The notes beneath the pieces are model-generated. The model saw only the letters and a list, made by a program, of their open reading frames with translations. It was not told where the DNA came from and did not search any database. Below are positions 18,164-27,457 of a stretch of 63,777 bases of DNA, piece after piece. The number at the start of each line of letters is the position of its first letter. Within the stretch, counting starts at the first letter, position 1. The stretch spans positions 1 through 63,777 of the forward strand of contig JAHLLB010000029.1 in the NCBI GenBank assembly GCA_020444425.1, read 5' to 3'. The DNA is from a bacterium. GTDB taxonomy: Bacteria; Electryoneota; Electryoneia; Electryoneales; Electryoneaceae. A program made the translations under genes and the position numbers.

Positions 18164-19435
18164 ATGGGTTTTCTACGTCCGGCAGGAGCGTGGCCGCGTG
18201 CGGTATGGACGGTTTCGCTGTTGCTGTTGATGGTATGGGCGTTTTCCGGTTGCGAGGAGAACGGCGTGGAGCCGTCCTCGGTGGACGGTGTGCCACTCGA
18301 CAGCGGAGTGATTGACTCGGTTTTGGTGCCTGAATTCTGGGTGCTGGGATCGGAAGACTACCGCACGGTGTATCTGTCACTGGGTTTGACCGACGAGGAG
18401 CGGGAAGCGATCCTCGACGGCGACCTGTTGCCGCCCTCGGTGTATGTGTGGGTCGGTCCAGCTGGTGTCAGCGAATACGGTAGCGGCTTCCGGCTGTTTG
18501 ATGATGGCGGAGCGATCGCGAATCAAACGAATGCGGAGTACGCCGATTCGGTGTCCGGTGATTTGATTCCGGGCGACCAGGTGTTCCAGGCGCGGATCAA
18601 TAGCGGATTCGCAGATGAGGCCGGGGACTTTGTGTTCTACGTCCAGGTCGTTGGTCTGCAGCGGCCAGGTAATGCGACGGACGAAGGGTCGGAGCCGATC
18701 CTTGAGGTGACTGTTACTGTTTCCGCCAACGAACCGCCGGTATTCAGCGATCCGAGCTTGCCGGACAGTTTGCACGCCGGATTTGACCTGCAGCAGTGGT
18801 CGGTGAATGTCGTTGATCCGAACGAAGCGTCCGGCGACGAAGTCATTGATGTGATGATGGAGCTGAAGGCGGGCGATGTGGTCTACCGTGACTACCTGTT
18901 CGCGGAGTTGAACGCGCCGGTGTGGACGTTCACGGCGGATTCTACGTTCGCTGCAGGGCTGGAAACGGCGGAGTACACGATGTCGTTCACGGCATCTGAC
19001 CAGTTCGAGCAAGTGACCGATCCGCCATTCGAACACACGGTCTGGATCGAAAACAGCGCGCCGGAACTGTTGTCGCTTTCCGCGCCGGACACGGCGTACC
19101 AGCCTGGGCCGGACGATCCGCCGAACGTGTACGCTTTCGAGCTGAACGTGGAAGACCGTCAGGGCCAGGGCGACATCGAGGAAGTGTACTACGAGGTGAC
19201 CGATCCGACGGGCGACACCTATGGCAACCCGGCGTTTGTCTTCCGTGATGATGGTGAGGATCCGGACCCGGTGGCGGGCGACCGGATCTGGAGTCACGGC
19301 TTCATTGTGACGAACACGGTGTCCAATTTCGGCACGTACACGTTCACGTTTTACGCCCGTGACCGTGCGGGGAATGTGTCCGATCCGATCGAGCATGAAC
19401 TTGAACTGATTTCCAGCTCGGAGCCGCAGCCATGA
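18164..19435 (+). CDS. Secreted lipoprotein with Ig-like/choice-of-anchor X type domains
   Basis: A 423-residue protein with a signal peptide ending in the lipobox AFSGC, so it is probably lipid-anchored. The body is acidic and beta-rich: a segment ending VTVTVSANEPPVF, then a cadherin/Ig-like repeat (EYTMSFTASDQFEQVTDPPF) and a final domain with FRDDGEDPDPVAGDRIWSHG and YTFTFYARDRAGNVSDP, a layout I associate with choice-of-anchor X proteins. The ATG at 18164 is preferred (GGAG ten bases upstream) over one at 18143. Its stop overlaps the next start by four bases (ATGA), so the two genes are coupled. Confidence 0.85.
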   Translation: MGFLRPAGAWPRAVWTVSLLLLMVWAFSGCEENGVEPSSVDGVPLDSGVIDSVLVPEFWVLGSEDYRTVYLSLGLTDEEREAILDGDLLPPSVYVWVGPAGVSEYGSGFRLFDDGGAIANQTNAEYADSVSGDLIPGDQVFQARINSGFADEAGDFVFYVQVVGLQRPGNATDEGSEPILEVTVTVSANEPPVFSDPSLPDSLHAGFDLQQWSVNVVDPNEASGDEVIDVMMELKAGDVVYRDYLFAELNAPVWTFTADSTFAAGLETAEYTMSFTASDQFEQVTDPPFEHTVWIENSAPELLSLSAPDTAYQPGPDDPPNVYAFELNVEDRQGQGDIEEVYYEVTDPTGDTYGNPAFVFRDDGEDPDPVAGDRIWSHGFIVTNTVSNFGTYTFTFYARDRAGNVSDPIEHELELISSSEPQP

Positions 19436-21009
19436 CGAGACTTTTCCGGGCCATTGCGGTACTGGCCGTAAGCGTGCTGCTTGCGACGGTAGGATTAGCC
19501 GAACATCCGCGCAAGGCGGTGACGTTCCGTTTCGCCAGTGAGGCGACACGGGTGGCGCCGTTCGGGATTGCCGGGCAGACGGACGGGATACCATCCAACT
19601 CGGTGATCGACCTCGATCTCGCGCCGCCGTACCTGTGGCTGGCGACGGGTTCGGGGCTGGGCCGGTTCAAGCCGTCCTTCGGGGCGGACAGTCCGGCGGA
19701 CGGCGAGTGGTTTGTCGCGACGCACGAAGATGAAGGGTTTGGCCGGGGCGGTGTCAGCGCGGCGACGTCCACGGTGACGTCGTGGGGTGACACGGTGATC
19801 TGGTCGGCGACGGCGTTTGATTCGCTGGCGGCGGGTGAAAACCTGGCGACCGGTGGCGGTGTCGGCTTCAGCCTTGATCACGGCGAAACGTGGACGTGGA
19901 TGCCGCAGCCGGTAGATCAGCTCACGGATACGCTGGACAACATGTCACCGACGGTGACGCCGATCCAGAACGTGACGTATGACATCGGCGTGCTGCAGGA
20001 CCGTGTCTGGATCACGAGCTGGGGTGGCGGAATCCGGTACTTCGACATGTTCGAGGGGATGGGTGACGAAGATCCGGCCGATCTTGACTGGGTCAATCAG
20101 CCGCCGGACACGTTGTCGTTCGACGTGCTGGCGCACAACAACCATCGTGGCTTCAGCGTCGCCACAATGCCTCAGGACAGTCTGCTTTGGGTGGGCACGG
20201 CGGATGGGATCAACCTCAGCCGGGATAACGGGGAAACGTGGCAGAATTTCAGCCATTCCGGTGTGGATGAGGCGACCCCGAACGGCAATTTCGTGCCGGC
20301 GCTAGGTGCGCAGGTGCTGGACGATGGCCGTCACCTGCTCTGGGCCGGTTGCTGGGTGGTTGACTCGGACGATGGCGAGTTTTACGGCGTCAGCGTGACG
20401 GATAACGAAGGGATCACGTGGCGGCGGGTGCTCGGCGGGCCGAATGATCCGATCCGGGTACACAACTTCGCGTTCCAGGATTCCATCGTCTATGCCGCGA
20501 CCGAATACGGGTTGTACAAGTCGGCGGATTTCGGTGAAACGTGGGGTGTGTTCCCGAAGCCGGTCGACCTGATGAACGGCGAACGCTGGTTTGACGAAGA
20601 GGTGTACGCCGCGGCCTCCGGGCTGGACCGGCTCTGGGTCGGCGGGCCGGAAGGGCTGGGTATCAGCGACACGGGCGGGAATGCGTGGTCGATCGAGCGC
20701 ACGAACGCCGAGTTGAGTGCCGAGGATGATACCTACGCGTTCCCGAACCCGTTCTCGCCGGAACGCTTTCCCGTGGTGCGGATGCGGTACACAATGCCAA
20801 CATCGGGGAGTGTGACGGTCGAGATCTACGATTTCGCGCTGGAATTGCTGGTGCGCACGATGAGCGATGAGTACCGTGCCGCTGGCGAACACACGGAGGT
20901 GTGGGACGGACGAGATCCCAACGGTGGCGAAATCGCAAACGGGGTGTACTTCTACCGCATTGAAGGTGGCGGTGAGGAGCGTTGGGGCAAGATTCTGGTG
21001 ATGGATTGA
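19432..21009 (+). CDS. Secreted beta-propeller protein with FlgD-like C-terminal Ig domain
   Basis: A 525-residue protein with a signal peptide (about 1-23). A propeller follows with repeated NGETW, LWVGTADGINLSRDNGETW and GLYKSADFGETWGVF motifs, as in BNR/sortilin-like or ligand-sensing propellers. The C-terminal 85 residues (FPNPFSPERFPVVRMRY to the end) form a FlgD-type Ig domain with DPNGGEIANGVYFYRI; related domains act as T9SS sorting signals. It lies between a coupled lipoprotein gene and a PorV-like gene 11 bp downstream, suggesting one surface-export operon. Confidence 0.87.
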   Translation: MTRLFRAIAVLAVSVLLATVGLAEHPRKAVTFRFASEATRVAPFGIAGQTDGIPSNSVIDLDLAPPYLWLATGSGLGRFKPSFGADSPADGEWFVATHEDEGFGRGGVSAATSTVTSWGDTVIWSATAFDSLAAGENLATGGGVGFSLDHGETWTWMPQPVDQLTDTLDNMSPTVTPIQNVTYDIGVLQDRVWITSWGGGIRYFDMFEGMGDEDPADLDWVNQPPDTLSFDVLAHNNHRGFSVATMPQDSLLWVGTADGINLSRDNGETWQNFSHSGVDEATPNGNFVPALGAQVLDDGRHLLWAGCWVVDSDDGEFYGVSVTDNEGITWRRVLGGPNDPIRVHNFAFQDSIVYAATEYGLYKSADFGETWGVFPKPVDLMNGERWFDEEVYAAASGLDRLWVGGPEGLGISDTGGNAWSIERTNAELSAEDDTYAFPNPFSPERFPVVRMRYTMPTSGSVTVEIYDFALELLVRTMSDEYRAAGEHTEVWDGRDPNGGEIANGVYFYRIEGGGEERWGKILVMD

Positions 21010-21020
21010 GGGGCGATCTG

Positions 21021-22610
21021 ATGATGAACATGAAACGATCCAGCGTTCTCGCGACCGTCACCGGGGTTGAGTGTGTTACGGATACGGTATCGCGTGAGAG
21101 TGAACAGGGGACACTTTGTCCCCAAAGTGTCGCCCGAAGGTGCGGTAAGACGGGGACACGTAACGGAGTAAGTGTCCCCGGCGCGGGGGTGTCGGATCCG
21201 CGTCTGCAAGTTTTTGACACGGGCACGGGTCTGTTGATGGTTGTCGTGATGCTGGTGTTGCTGGCGGCGACGCCGGCGAAGGCGCAGGAGGGTTACGCCG
21301 GCCAGGCGGGCGCATTCCTGCGGATGGGTTCCGGTGCTGCGGCGGTTGCGATGGGTGATGCCGGTGTCGCGCGTGCGATGGGTGCGGAACAGTCGCATTA
21401 CAACGCGGCGGGGTTGCCGTACGCGCCCGCGAACGATGTTTATGTTGGCTACCACGTTTTGAGTCTTGACCGGTCGCTGGCGCATGTCGGTGTATTGTTG
21501 CAGGTGCCGGAGATATCCTTCTGGAAGGACCCGATCCGTCCGGTGGCGTTGTTCGAAGAAGAAGGCAAAGCGCCGAGGTTGATCGACGAAACCGACTTGC
21601 CGCCGACACGCAAGCGTGAGATTATTGACGTGGACGACTATCTCGAGCCATTGGCGGATGCGATCCTGACGCTGGCGCATTCGGAACTGGACGAGATTCC
21701 GTCGCTGGAACTCAACGGCCGCACGGTGCAGCCGGGTGTGCTGGAACGGGTGCTGACGCAGATGGCGGCGGTTGCGCGTCAGGAGAATCTGACGACACCG
21801 GACCAGGTCCTTGCGCGGATGCAGACCAGCTACAAACGGATTCAGTCGAAACCGGCGGCGGTGTCGTTGAACTGGACGCACGCCGGGACGAAGGACATTG
21901 AGGGCCGGAACCTGAACGGGCAACTCTACGACACGTTCGGCTTCTACGAGAACCGATTCTCGTTCTCCTTCGGGTTGCGTCTGCATCGTATGGTCAGCGC
22001 CGGGGTTACGGTCGGTGTGTTGTATGCGACGGTGCCGGAATTGATGGACGATGGCAGCGCGTTAACCTCGACAACGTTTGGCGCGGACGCCGGTTTGCAA
22101 CTGCGGCCCTTCGCCGAGCGTGAACTGCCGTACGGGCTGGAAACGTTCACGGTTGGTCTCGCCGGGTATGATATCGGCGGAAAGAATTCGTGGAACACGA
22201 CCGGCTACTGGGAACAGGGCACGACGAAGACTGATGAGTTCCCGGATCGGTACCGGGCAGGGTTTGCGTACGCGCCGGTGAACGGTGTGACGTTCGCGGC
22301 GGATCTGGAGACGGATCTCGATGCGGTTTCGCGTGTCAAGGCGGGCGCGGAAGTGTACGTGATTGGCTCGGAACGGTTTGACGCGCCGAACGGCGGGCCG
22401 TTCGACGGCGAGATGACGCGTGATGTGCCGACTCAGCCGGCGTTGATTCTGCGCGCCGGGATGGATGATGACAGCCCGACATTCGGCCTCGGCCTGGTGT
22501 TGCATGTGATGGGGCTCGGATTGACGCGGCTGGATTACGCGTATGTTGTGGAAGAGGTAAGCCCGGAACCGACGCAGGTGCTGACCTGGCGGTTCCGGTT
22601 TGCGATTTGA
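21021..22610 (+). CDS. PorV/PorQ-family outer-membrane protein with repeat insertion in its leader
   Basis: A 529-residue protein. From about residue 93 it has the PorV/PorQ pattern AGQAGAFLRMGSGAAAVAMG, GDAGVA and YNAAGLPYAP, then beta-barrel-like strands to a terminal FRFAI. PorV proteins carry T9SS cargo to the surface attachment machinery. The start at 21021 has GAGGGG upstream. The basic start MMNMKRSS and the hydrophobic segment LLMVVVMLVLLAATPAKA (cleavage near 88) are separated by about 45 residues encoded by hairpin repeats (21107-21223), in frame and without a stop. The leader is therefore abnormally long. Read from a start near 21237 it would lack the basic part. Confidence 0.83.
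   Translation: MMNMKRSSVLATVTGVECVTDTVSRESEQGTLCPQSVARRCGKTGTRNGVSVPGAGVSDPRLQVFDTGTGLLMVVVMLVLLAATPAKAQEGYAGQAGAFLRMGSGAAAVAMGDAGVARAMGAEQSHYNAAGLPYAPANDVYVGYHVLSLDRSLAHVGVLLQVPEISFWKDPIRPVALFEEEGKAPRLIDETDLPPTRKREIIDVDDYLEPLADAILTLAHSELDEIPSLELNGRTVQPGVLERVLTQMAAVARQENLTTPDQVLARMQTSYKRIQSKPAAVSLNWTHAGTKDIEGRNLNGQLYDTFGFYENRFSFSFGLRLHRMVSAGVTVGVLYATVPELMDDGSALTSTTFGADAGLQLRPFAERELPYGLETFTVGLAGYDIGGKNSWNTTGYWEQGTTKTDEFPDRYRAGFAYAPVNGVTFAADLETDLDAVSRVKAGAEVYVIGSERFDAPNGGPFDGEMTRDVPTQPALILRAGMDDDSPTFGLGLVLHVMGLGLTRLDYAYVVEEVSPEPTQVLTWRFRFAI
21107..21223. repeat. Hairpin repeats inserted in the 5' coding region of the PorV-like gene
   Basis: Family F hairpin at 21107-21134 (GGGGACACTTTG paired with CAAAGTGTCGCC, one mismatch, loop TCCC). 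A second GGGGACAC/GTGTCCCC hairpin lies at 21152-21179. A degenerate family G word ending GACACGGGCACGGG lies at about 21198-21228. Close intergenic relatives of the first two lie at 23816-23890. The segment keeps the reading frame open. Confidence 0.8.
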
Positions 22611-22749
22611 TGACAGGCCCGTGTTTGCTTGCAGGCGCGGTTGATCCACGACATGAATGTCGTGGGCATGTAACGGACAGATTATGATCCCGGGCGTGAT
22701 TGTCCGGGGTATGAACAGGGTTACCGTACGTTCGGTATAGAGAGAAACG
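22611..22749. repeat. Family G and family A hairpins between two PorV/PorQ-like genes
   Basis: A reversed family G hairpin (CCGTGTTTGCTTGCAGGCGC) begins near 22619. A family A palindrome with TGAA loop lies at 22646-22665 and a short CCCGGGC..GTCCGGGG hairpin near 22690-22710. Confidence 0.7.
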
Positions 22750-23640
22750 ATGAAGAACATCTTCGCAGCAACAGCACTGGTACTGATCGCTTCGGCGGCA
22801 TTTGCGACGCCGGGGTCAACGTGGCTCGAACTCGGTCCGGGTGCGCGGTCGTCCGCGTTGGCCGAAACCATGACCGCTTCCGCCACTGGCGCGACAGCGA
22901 ATTATTGGAATCCGGCTGGTGTCGGCATGTACGGCAACTCGATCGAGGCGATGTACGCGGACTCGTGGGTCGAAGGCGCGTCGATTCAGTACGCGGCAGG
23001 CGCATTCGAGATCGGACGGATCGGGTTCGGTGTCAGCGCGCATTATGTCGGGGTCGGCGATCTGGAGTTGCGTGACCGGCCATCGGCGAGCCCGATTGGC
23101 ACCTACGATGCCCGCAACACGGCGTTGGGACTGAGCCTGGCGTACGAGGTGGCGTGGGGTGTGCGGGTCGGCGCGGGTGTGCGTTACTTGAACGAACAGA
23201 TCTACGTGTACGACGCGAACGGCTGGGCGGCAGACTTCGGGCTGCTGCGGCATGATCTGTTCGATCACAAGCTGGATGTCGGCGCAGCGGTGCGGCATAT
23301 CGGCGACATGGGCGCGTTGCGGCGTGAAAGCGAAGAGCTGCCGACGACGGTCGCCGCCGGAGTTCGCTACAAGCCCGGGATCTTCGGCGAGTTCAAGCCG
23401 GCGTTGCTCGCGGATGTCAGCAAGGTCAGCGGGTACGATGTGAATCTGCATGTCGCGGCGGAAGTGAACGTGCTGGGCTACATTGATCTGCGTGCGGGGT
23501 ATGTCAGCGGGTACGAAGGACGTGGCCTCAGTGGTGGATTCGGCGTGACCTACAAGGGCATCCGTTTCGACTTCGCGTATGTGCCGTATCAGAACGATCT
23601 CGGTACGGAGACGCGGTACAGTGTCGGCGGGGAGTGGTAA
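22750..23640 (+). CDS. PorV/PorQ-family outer-membrane beta-barrel protein
   Basis: A 296-residue protein with a normal signal peptide (MKNIFAATALVLIASAAFA). The family N-terminal pattern follows: TWLELGPGARSSALAETMTA, then ATANYWNPAGVGMYG. The rest alternates Gly and aromatic residues as in barrel strands, ending in RYSVGGEW with a terminal aromatic residue typical of outer-membrane barrels. It is the second PorV/PorQ-like gene in a row and probably helps secrete or retain T9SS cargo. It could be PorQ-like, but I cannot separate the subfamilies by eye. Confidence 0.86.
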   Translation: MKNIFAATALVLIASAAFATPGSTWLELGPGARSSALAETMTASATGATANYWNPAGVGMYGNSIEAMYADSWVEGASIQYAAGAFEIGRIGFGVSAHYVGVGDLELRDRPSASPIGTYDARNTALGLSLAYEVAWGVRVGAGVRYLNEQIYVYDANGWAADFGLLRHDLFDHKLDVGAAVRHIGDMGALRRESEELPTTVAAGVRYKPGIFGEFKPALLADVSKVSGYDVNLHVAAEVNVLGYIDLRAGYVSGYEGRGLSGGFGVTYKGIRFDFAYVPYQNDLGTETRYSVGGEW

Positions 23641-23898
23641 GGAGTTGTGCCCGTGTCCGTTGGTACAATTGACGCGCGGATGATGATGTTTGCCCCGACC
23701 AGCTTGCTGGTCGGGTTCATCGGAATGGAAATGAACCGGGGACATCTCACTGAGGTGTCCCCGGTATTGTTTGAGTGCGGATGAGCCCAGACATGAATGC
23801 CTGGGGCATGAGAGAAGGGGACACTTTGTCCCCAAAGTGTCCCCGGGCTTGCGGTGAATCTGGGGGACACGTAGCGGAGTACGTGTCCCCCGAACATT
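23641..23898. repeat. Family F and B hairpins between convergent genes
   Basis: A GGGGACA..TGTCCCC hairpin lies near 23736-23762. A family B copy with one mismatched pair (ATGCCTGG) lies at 23786-23805. A double family F unit follows at about 23816-23890, with a 12-bp perfect arm pair and then GGGGGACACGTAG..TACGTGTCCCCC. The last probably also serves as the shared 3' end of the two convergent genes, but no T-tract follows. Confidence 0.75.
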
Positions 23899-24930
23899 TT
23901 ATTTGAGCACAGTGATACGTTGCGTGGCGACATGGTTCGGTGTTGACGCGCGGACGAGATAGATCCCGCTGGACAAACCGGCCGCGTCGAACGACAGGCG
24001 GTGTGTGCCGGGTGTGTAGACACCGTCCGCGACGGTCGCAACCTGTTGGCCGAGGGTGTTGAAGACGGCGACATGCACCGTTCCCGGTGTGGGCAGGGAC
24101 AAGTTCAGCGTGGTCGCCGCGTTGAACGGGTTCGGGTACGCCGGCAGCAGTTCGAAGCTGCGTGCGAGTTGCGGATCCTGTTCATGGACGCCGGTGGTGA
24201 CGCTGGAGATACGTTCGAAGGTGCCGTTGTTGAACAGCGGATCGGGATCGTTGGGTGAACCGGATTTGATGGTGACAATCTCGCCCCAGTCCGGCGCGAA
24301 CCAGGTGTAGGACACGTTCACCGAGATCTCGCCGGAGGGATAGGTTGTGGTGGTGTTGTTGCGGCGCATGCGGAGGACGTCATAGGTGCCGTTCACGTCC
24401 GTCAGGGTGCCCCAGGCGTCAATGGAATAATGGGACGAATCGACCGTTGTTTCGTCATTGTAGATGGAGGTGCTGACGTAATCCCAAGCGTCGAGATAAT
24501 ACACCGGGCAAGTGACGAGGAAGCCTTCCGATTCGGTGGCGACGGCGATCACGTTGCCTCCGCCGAGGTCATAGGCCGCGCCCACGACATGGTTGGTGGT
24601 CGCGGTGGTGTGGAAGTATCTGAATTGTTGCTGGTCCTGAATCAGTGGGCCGATCCAGACATTGTTGGCGGACGGGAATTCCCCGGCACCAGCATGGCCG
24701 GCGGGATCATCCCAGGCTTCGGTCCAGGTTACCGGCGTCGGCGAGGCGGAAAAATCCCAGGTCTGGTCGGGTCCGCCCGCAGTCATCTGGTTGTCGTTCG
24801 GCCCAATCTCGCGGGTCAGTTCGGTGTACGGATGGATGGCAAAATCATCCATGGTCAGGGTGATTTGCGCAATTCCAGCTGTGGTCAGCAACAGAACGGA
24901 CAGCAGCACTCCCCAGGCACGAATGGTCAT
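23899..24930 (-). CDS. T9SS type A sorting domain protein
   Basis: A 343-residue secreted protein: signal peptide MTIRAWGVLLSVLLLTTAGIAQ, a beta-rich body with no domain I recognise (WDFSASPTPVTWTEAWDDP, WGTLTDVNGTYDVLRMRRNN), then the sorting domain from about residue 268 (PAYPNPFNAATTLNLSLP to QRITVLK). The ATG at 24930 has GGAGGGG nine bases upstream; a longer open frame exists but carries no signal. It is convergent with the PorV-like gene. Confidence 0.88.
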   Translation of the reverse strand: MTIRAWGVLLSVLLLTTAGIAQITLTMDDFAIHPYTELTREIGPNDNQMTAGGPDQTWDFSASPTPVTWTEAWDDPAGHAGAGEFPSANNVWIGPLIQDQQQFRYFHTTATTNHVVGAAYDLGGGNVIAVATESEGFLVTCPVYYLDAWDYVSTSIYNDETTVDSSHYSIDAWGTLTDVNGTYDVLRMRRNNTTTTYPSGEISVNVSYTWFAPDWGEIVTIKSGSPNDPDPLFNNGTFERISSVTTGVHEQDPQLARSFELLPAYPNPFNAATTLNLSLPTPGTVHVAVFNTLGQQVATVADGVYTPGTHRLSFDAAGLSSGIYLVRASTPNHVATQRITVLK

Positions 24931-25183
24931 CGTAACAGTCCCCTCCAAAGGTCGTCGACGGCGCGTCCCCACGGCAGTCTTGTCGTATGTTCGTATGTTT
25001 GTTGAAACCTCCCCGAAACGAACATTGGAATCTGGCGATACCGGGCGAGAACCGCAAGATTGCGAGAATATTTTTTGTGTTTGCGGGGATGTTGTGACTC
25101 TCTGCACGAAGAGCAACAAATCAAGGGTAACTTCATCGAAAGAGCAGAATGGATAGACGTGCAGTTCAGACCAACGTGGAAGC
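24931..25183. other. Divergent promoter gap with no recognised element
   Basis: The gap lies between the minus-strand T9SS gene and a plus-strand small gene. It is moderately AT-rich around 25060-25150. I see no member of the hairpin families here. Confidence 0.4.
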
Positions 25184-25528
25184 ATGATGGAACGGATCTA
25201 CCTGCTGTGGTGGGCATTGCTGATCGGCTCGGGACTGACCGGGCTGCTGCTGGCGGTGTTTGATCTGAAGGGCAACGGCAAGCTGACGCAGAAAGGAATC
25301 GCCTCGCTGGCGAGTGTGTTGCTGGCGTTGGCGGCGCTATGGGCATGCCCGGCGATGGTATTGTTCGAGTATGACGGGATGACGTGCAGCGAAGCGCGTT
25401 ACGGGCTGTCGTGGATGCTGCTTGCGGCGGCGGCGAGTACGTTGGTGCTGGCCTTTCGCGCGAAACCTGCGAAGCGGGCGCAGGAGTACTTGAAACACAA
25501 AAGCGGTCCGGAATCGCACACTCCGTGA
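25184..25528 (+). CDS. Small three-helix membrane protein, unknown function
   Basis: A 114-residue protein with three predicted helices (about 5-26, 38-60 and 74-90) and a basic Lys/Arg-rich C-terminal tail (RAKPAKRAQEYLKHK), which would place the tail in the cytoplasm. I do not recognise a family. Support for coding comes from the clean membrane pattern, an open frame free of repeats, and a GGA upstream. It does not appear to be in an operon with the dehydrogenase downstream because a family F hairpin separates them. Confidence 0.6.
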   Translation: MMERIYLLWWALLIGSGLTGLLLAVFDLKGNGKLTQKGIASLASVLLALAALWACPAMVLFEYDGMTCSEARYGLSWMLLAAAASTLVLAFRAKPAKRAQEYLKHKSGPESHTP

Positions 25529-25718
25529 AACCGGTCTCTCGGGGCTGGATCTGTAAACGGACACCGGTTTTTCCTACCTTCACTCCTCACAGGATTGCTG
25601 AATCAGCGGGGACACTTTGGGGACAAAGTGTCCCCGTTGCTACATGCCGTGAACGCGGCAGTGGTTTCAGACACTAAAACGATTCAGATAGAGAAGACTT
25701 CAGGGGAGTGAAGAAACG
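25529..25718. repeat. Family F hairpin
   Basis: A perfect 12-bp stem GGGGACACTTTG / CAAAGTGTCCCC with loop GGGA lies at about 25609-25636; the loop is the reverse complement of the TCCC loop in the 21107 copy, so this is the same element in the other orientation. GGGAG precedes the next gene's ATG. Confidence 0.75.
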
Positions 25719-26843
25719 ATGGCCAAGTACAAGATCGCCTGGTTGCCGGGTGACGGTGTGGGCAACGACGTGATGGAATGTGCGCGGAAGGTGTTGGACG
25801 CGCTTCAGTTTGATGCGGAATACCTGCACGGCGACATCGGCTGGGAATTCTGGAAGCATGAAGGGGAAGCGTTGCCGCAGCGCACGCTTGACCTGTTGCC
25901 GCAGACTGATTGCGCGTTGTTCGGCGCGATCACCAGCAAGCCGCGTGACGAAGCGGCTGAAGAGCTCGATCCGGAGCTGCAGGGCAAGGGCCTGGTCTAC
26001 ACCAGCCCGATCGTGCGTCTGCGTCAGACGTTGAACCTGCACACCAATCTGCGTCCGTGCAAGGCGTACGAGAACAACCCGTTGAATTACAAGGAAGGCA
26101 TCGACCTGGCCATCTTCCGTGAAAACACGGAAGGGCTGTATGTCGGCGTCGAATTCCACCCGGTGCCGCATTCGTTGTGGGATGAGATGGCGAAGCATCA
26201 GCCGAAGGCGAAGCGTTTCCAGGGCTACGAAGAGAACGATGTTGCGATGAGCTGCCGCGTGATGACGCGTGCCGGCTGCAAGAATATCGTGACGCAGGCG
26301 TTCGAGTACGCGAAGAAGTTCGGTTACAAGACGGTGACCGTGGTCGACAAGCCGAATGTGCTGCGTGAGACCGGTGGCCTGATGATCCGCACCGCGCGTG
26401 AGGTGGCGAAGAACTACCCGGGCATCGAGCTGTGGGAGACGAACATCGACGCGCAGTGCATGTGGCTGCTGAAGAATCCGATGGATTACGGTGTGATGGT
26501 CGCGGAGAACATGTTCGGCGACATCATCAGCGACCTCGCGGCGCAGTTGGTCGGTGGTCTTGGCTTCGCGGCGAGCGGCAACATCGGCGACAACTACGCG
26601 GTGTTTGAGCCGACGCACGGTTCCGCGCCGAAGTACGAAGGCCAGTACAAGGTCAACCCGATGGCGATGCTGCTGACGACCAAGATGATGCTCGACTGGC
26701 TCGGCGAAGTGGAGCTCGGGACGAAGCTGGAGCAGGGCATCGCGAAGACGATCGCCGACGCGAAGGTGCGCACGTACGATATGGGCGGCAGCGCCACGTC
26801 GTTGGAAGTGACCGATGAAGTGATTCGGAACTTTCAGTCCTGA
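25719..26843 (+). CDS. Isocitrate/isopropylmalate dehydrogenase family protein
   Basis: A 374-residue NAD(P)-dependent beta-decarboxylating dehydrogenase. Family landmarks are [11 protein letters not shown] at the N-terminus, the substrate loop [20 protein letters not shown] with its conserved arginines, [26 protein letters not shown], and [28 protein letters not shown] with the metal-binding aspartates, followed by [14 protein letters not shown]. The choice between isocitrate, 3-isopropylmalate and homoisocitrate as substrate is not certain. No leucine or TCA genes are adjacent. Confidence 0.88.
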   Translation: MAKYKIAWLPGDGVGNDVMECARKVLDALQFDAEYLHGDIGWEFWKHEGEALPQRTLDLLPQTDCALFGAITSKPRDEAAEELDPELQGKGLVYTSPIVRLRQTLNLHTNLRPCKAYENNPLNYKEGIDLAIFRENTEGLYVGVEFHPVPHSLWDEMAKHQPKAKRFQGYEENDVAMSCRVMTRAGCKNIVTQAFEYAKKFGYKTVTVVDKPNVLRETGGLMIRTAREVAKNYPGIELWETNIDAQCMWLLKNPMDYGVMVAENMFGDIISDLAAQLVGGLGFAASGNIGDNYAVFEPTHGSAPKYEGQYKVNPMAMLLTTKMMLDWLGEVELGTKLEQGIAKTIADAKVRTYDMGGSATSLEVTDEVIRNFQS

Positions 26844-27457
26844 GTCTTGAGTCCTGAGTCTTGAGAAAAGGACAACAGACCAAAGACAACAATCGCTTGA
26901 GATCCTGCAGCAGGTTCAGGATCTCAGACACACGGCCTGCGGACTGCGGGCTACGGTCTGCTGGCTGCGGATGACCCGCGTTGGCGGAGCCAACACGGGC
27001 AAGAATGATGGCTGCGGGCTACGGTCTGCGGGAACAGAGATGATAAAGCCGCGCTGGAGATGGATCCGGCGCGGTTTTTTTGTGGGTTGGCTTGCAGGTG
27101 TTCTGTGTCGAAAGGGCGGTTCGTGAGCAGATGCTGTCAGCACGTTGTACACCCCCTGCCAAGACTCCGGATACCACACCGGGCCAGATAGACCTCTCTT
27201 TTTCACAGAAATCCAATCCGAACCCAGTTCGGAATGAATCGTATCCAGACTGGAAACAGTGGGTTGGAAGTTTGTGCTGGAAGGGTAAAAGCTTACAGTT
27301 AGGGTCTCCGAATTTTTCAACAAAATGACAACTCAATGATGTATTAGGGTTTCCTAATTTGCATGTTTTCGTTGCACTGCGCAGCCGTGCCCATGGGAGG
27401 TGGGAATTTTGCGGTTGTGCGAAACCCCCCAGTAGTTATGGACGAAAGGGATTTGTG
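26844..27457. repeat. Gap with heptamer words, stem-loop, family D hairpin and terminator
   Basis: CAGTCCTGAGTCTTGAG words follow the stop codon. A perfect 10-bp stem TGAGATCCTG / CAGGATCTCA with a 9-base loop lies at 26898-26926. A family D hairpin with loop GGA lies at about 26974-27000. A terminator lies near 27048. Upstream of the next gene, TTAGGGTCTCCGAATTT (about 27299) and TTAGGGTTTCCTAATTT (about 27344) form a direct repeat 45 bp apart, possibly promoter-associated. Confidence 0.6.
27048..27083 (+). terminator. Rho-independent terminator
   Basis: CCGCGC (27050-27055) pairs with GCGCGG (27069-27074), extended by weaker inner pairing, and is followed directly by a run of seven T. It could end the dehydrogenase transcript about 200 bp upstream. 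Confidence 0.65.
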
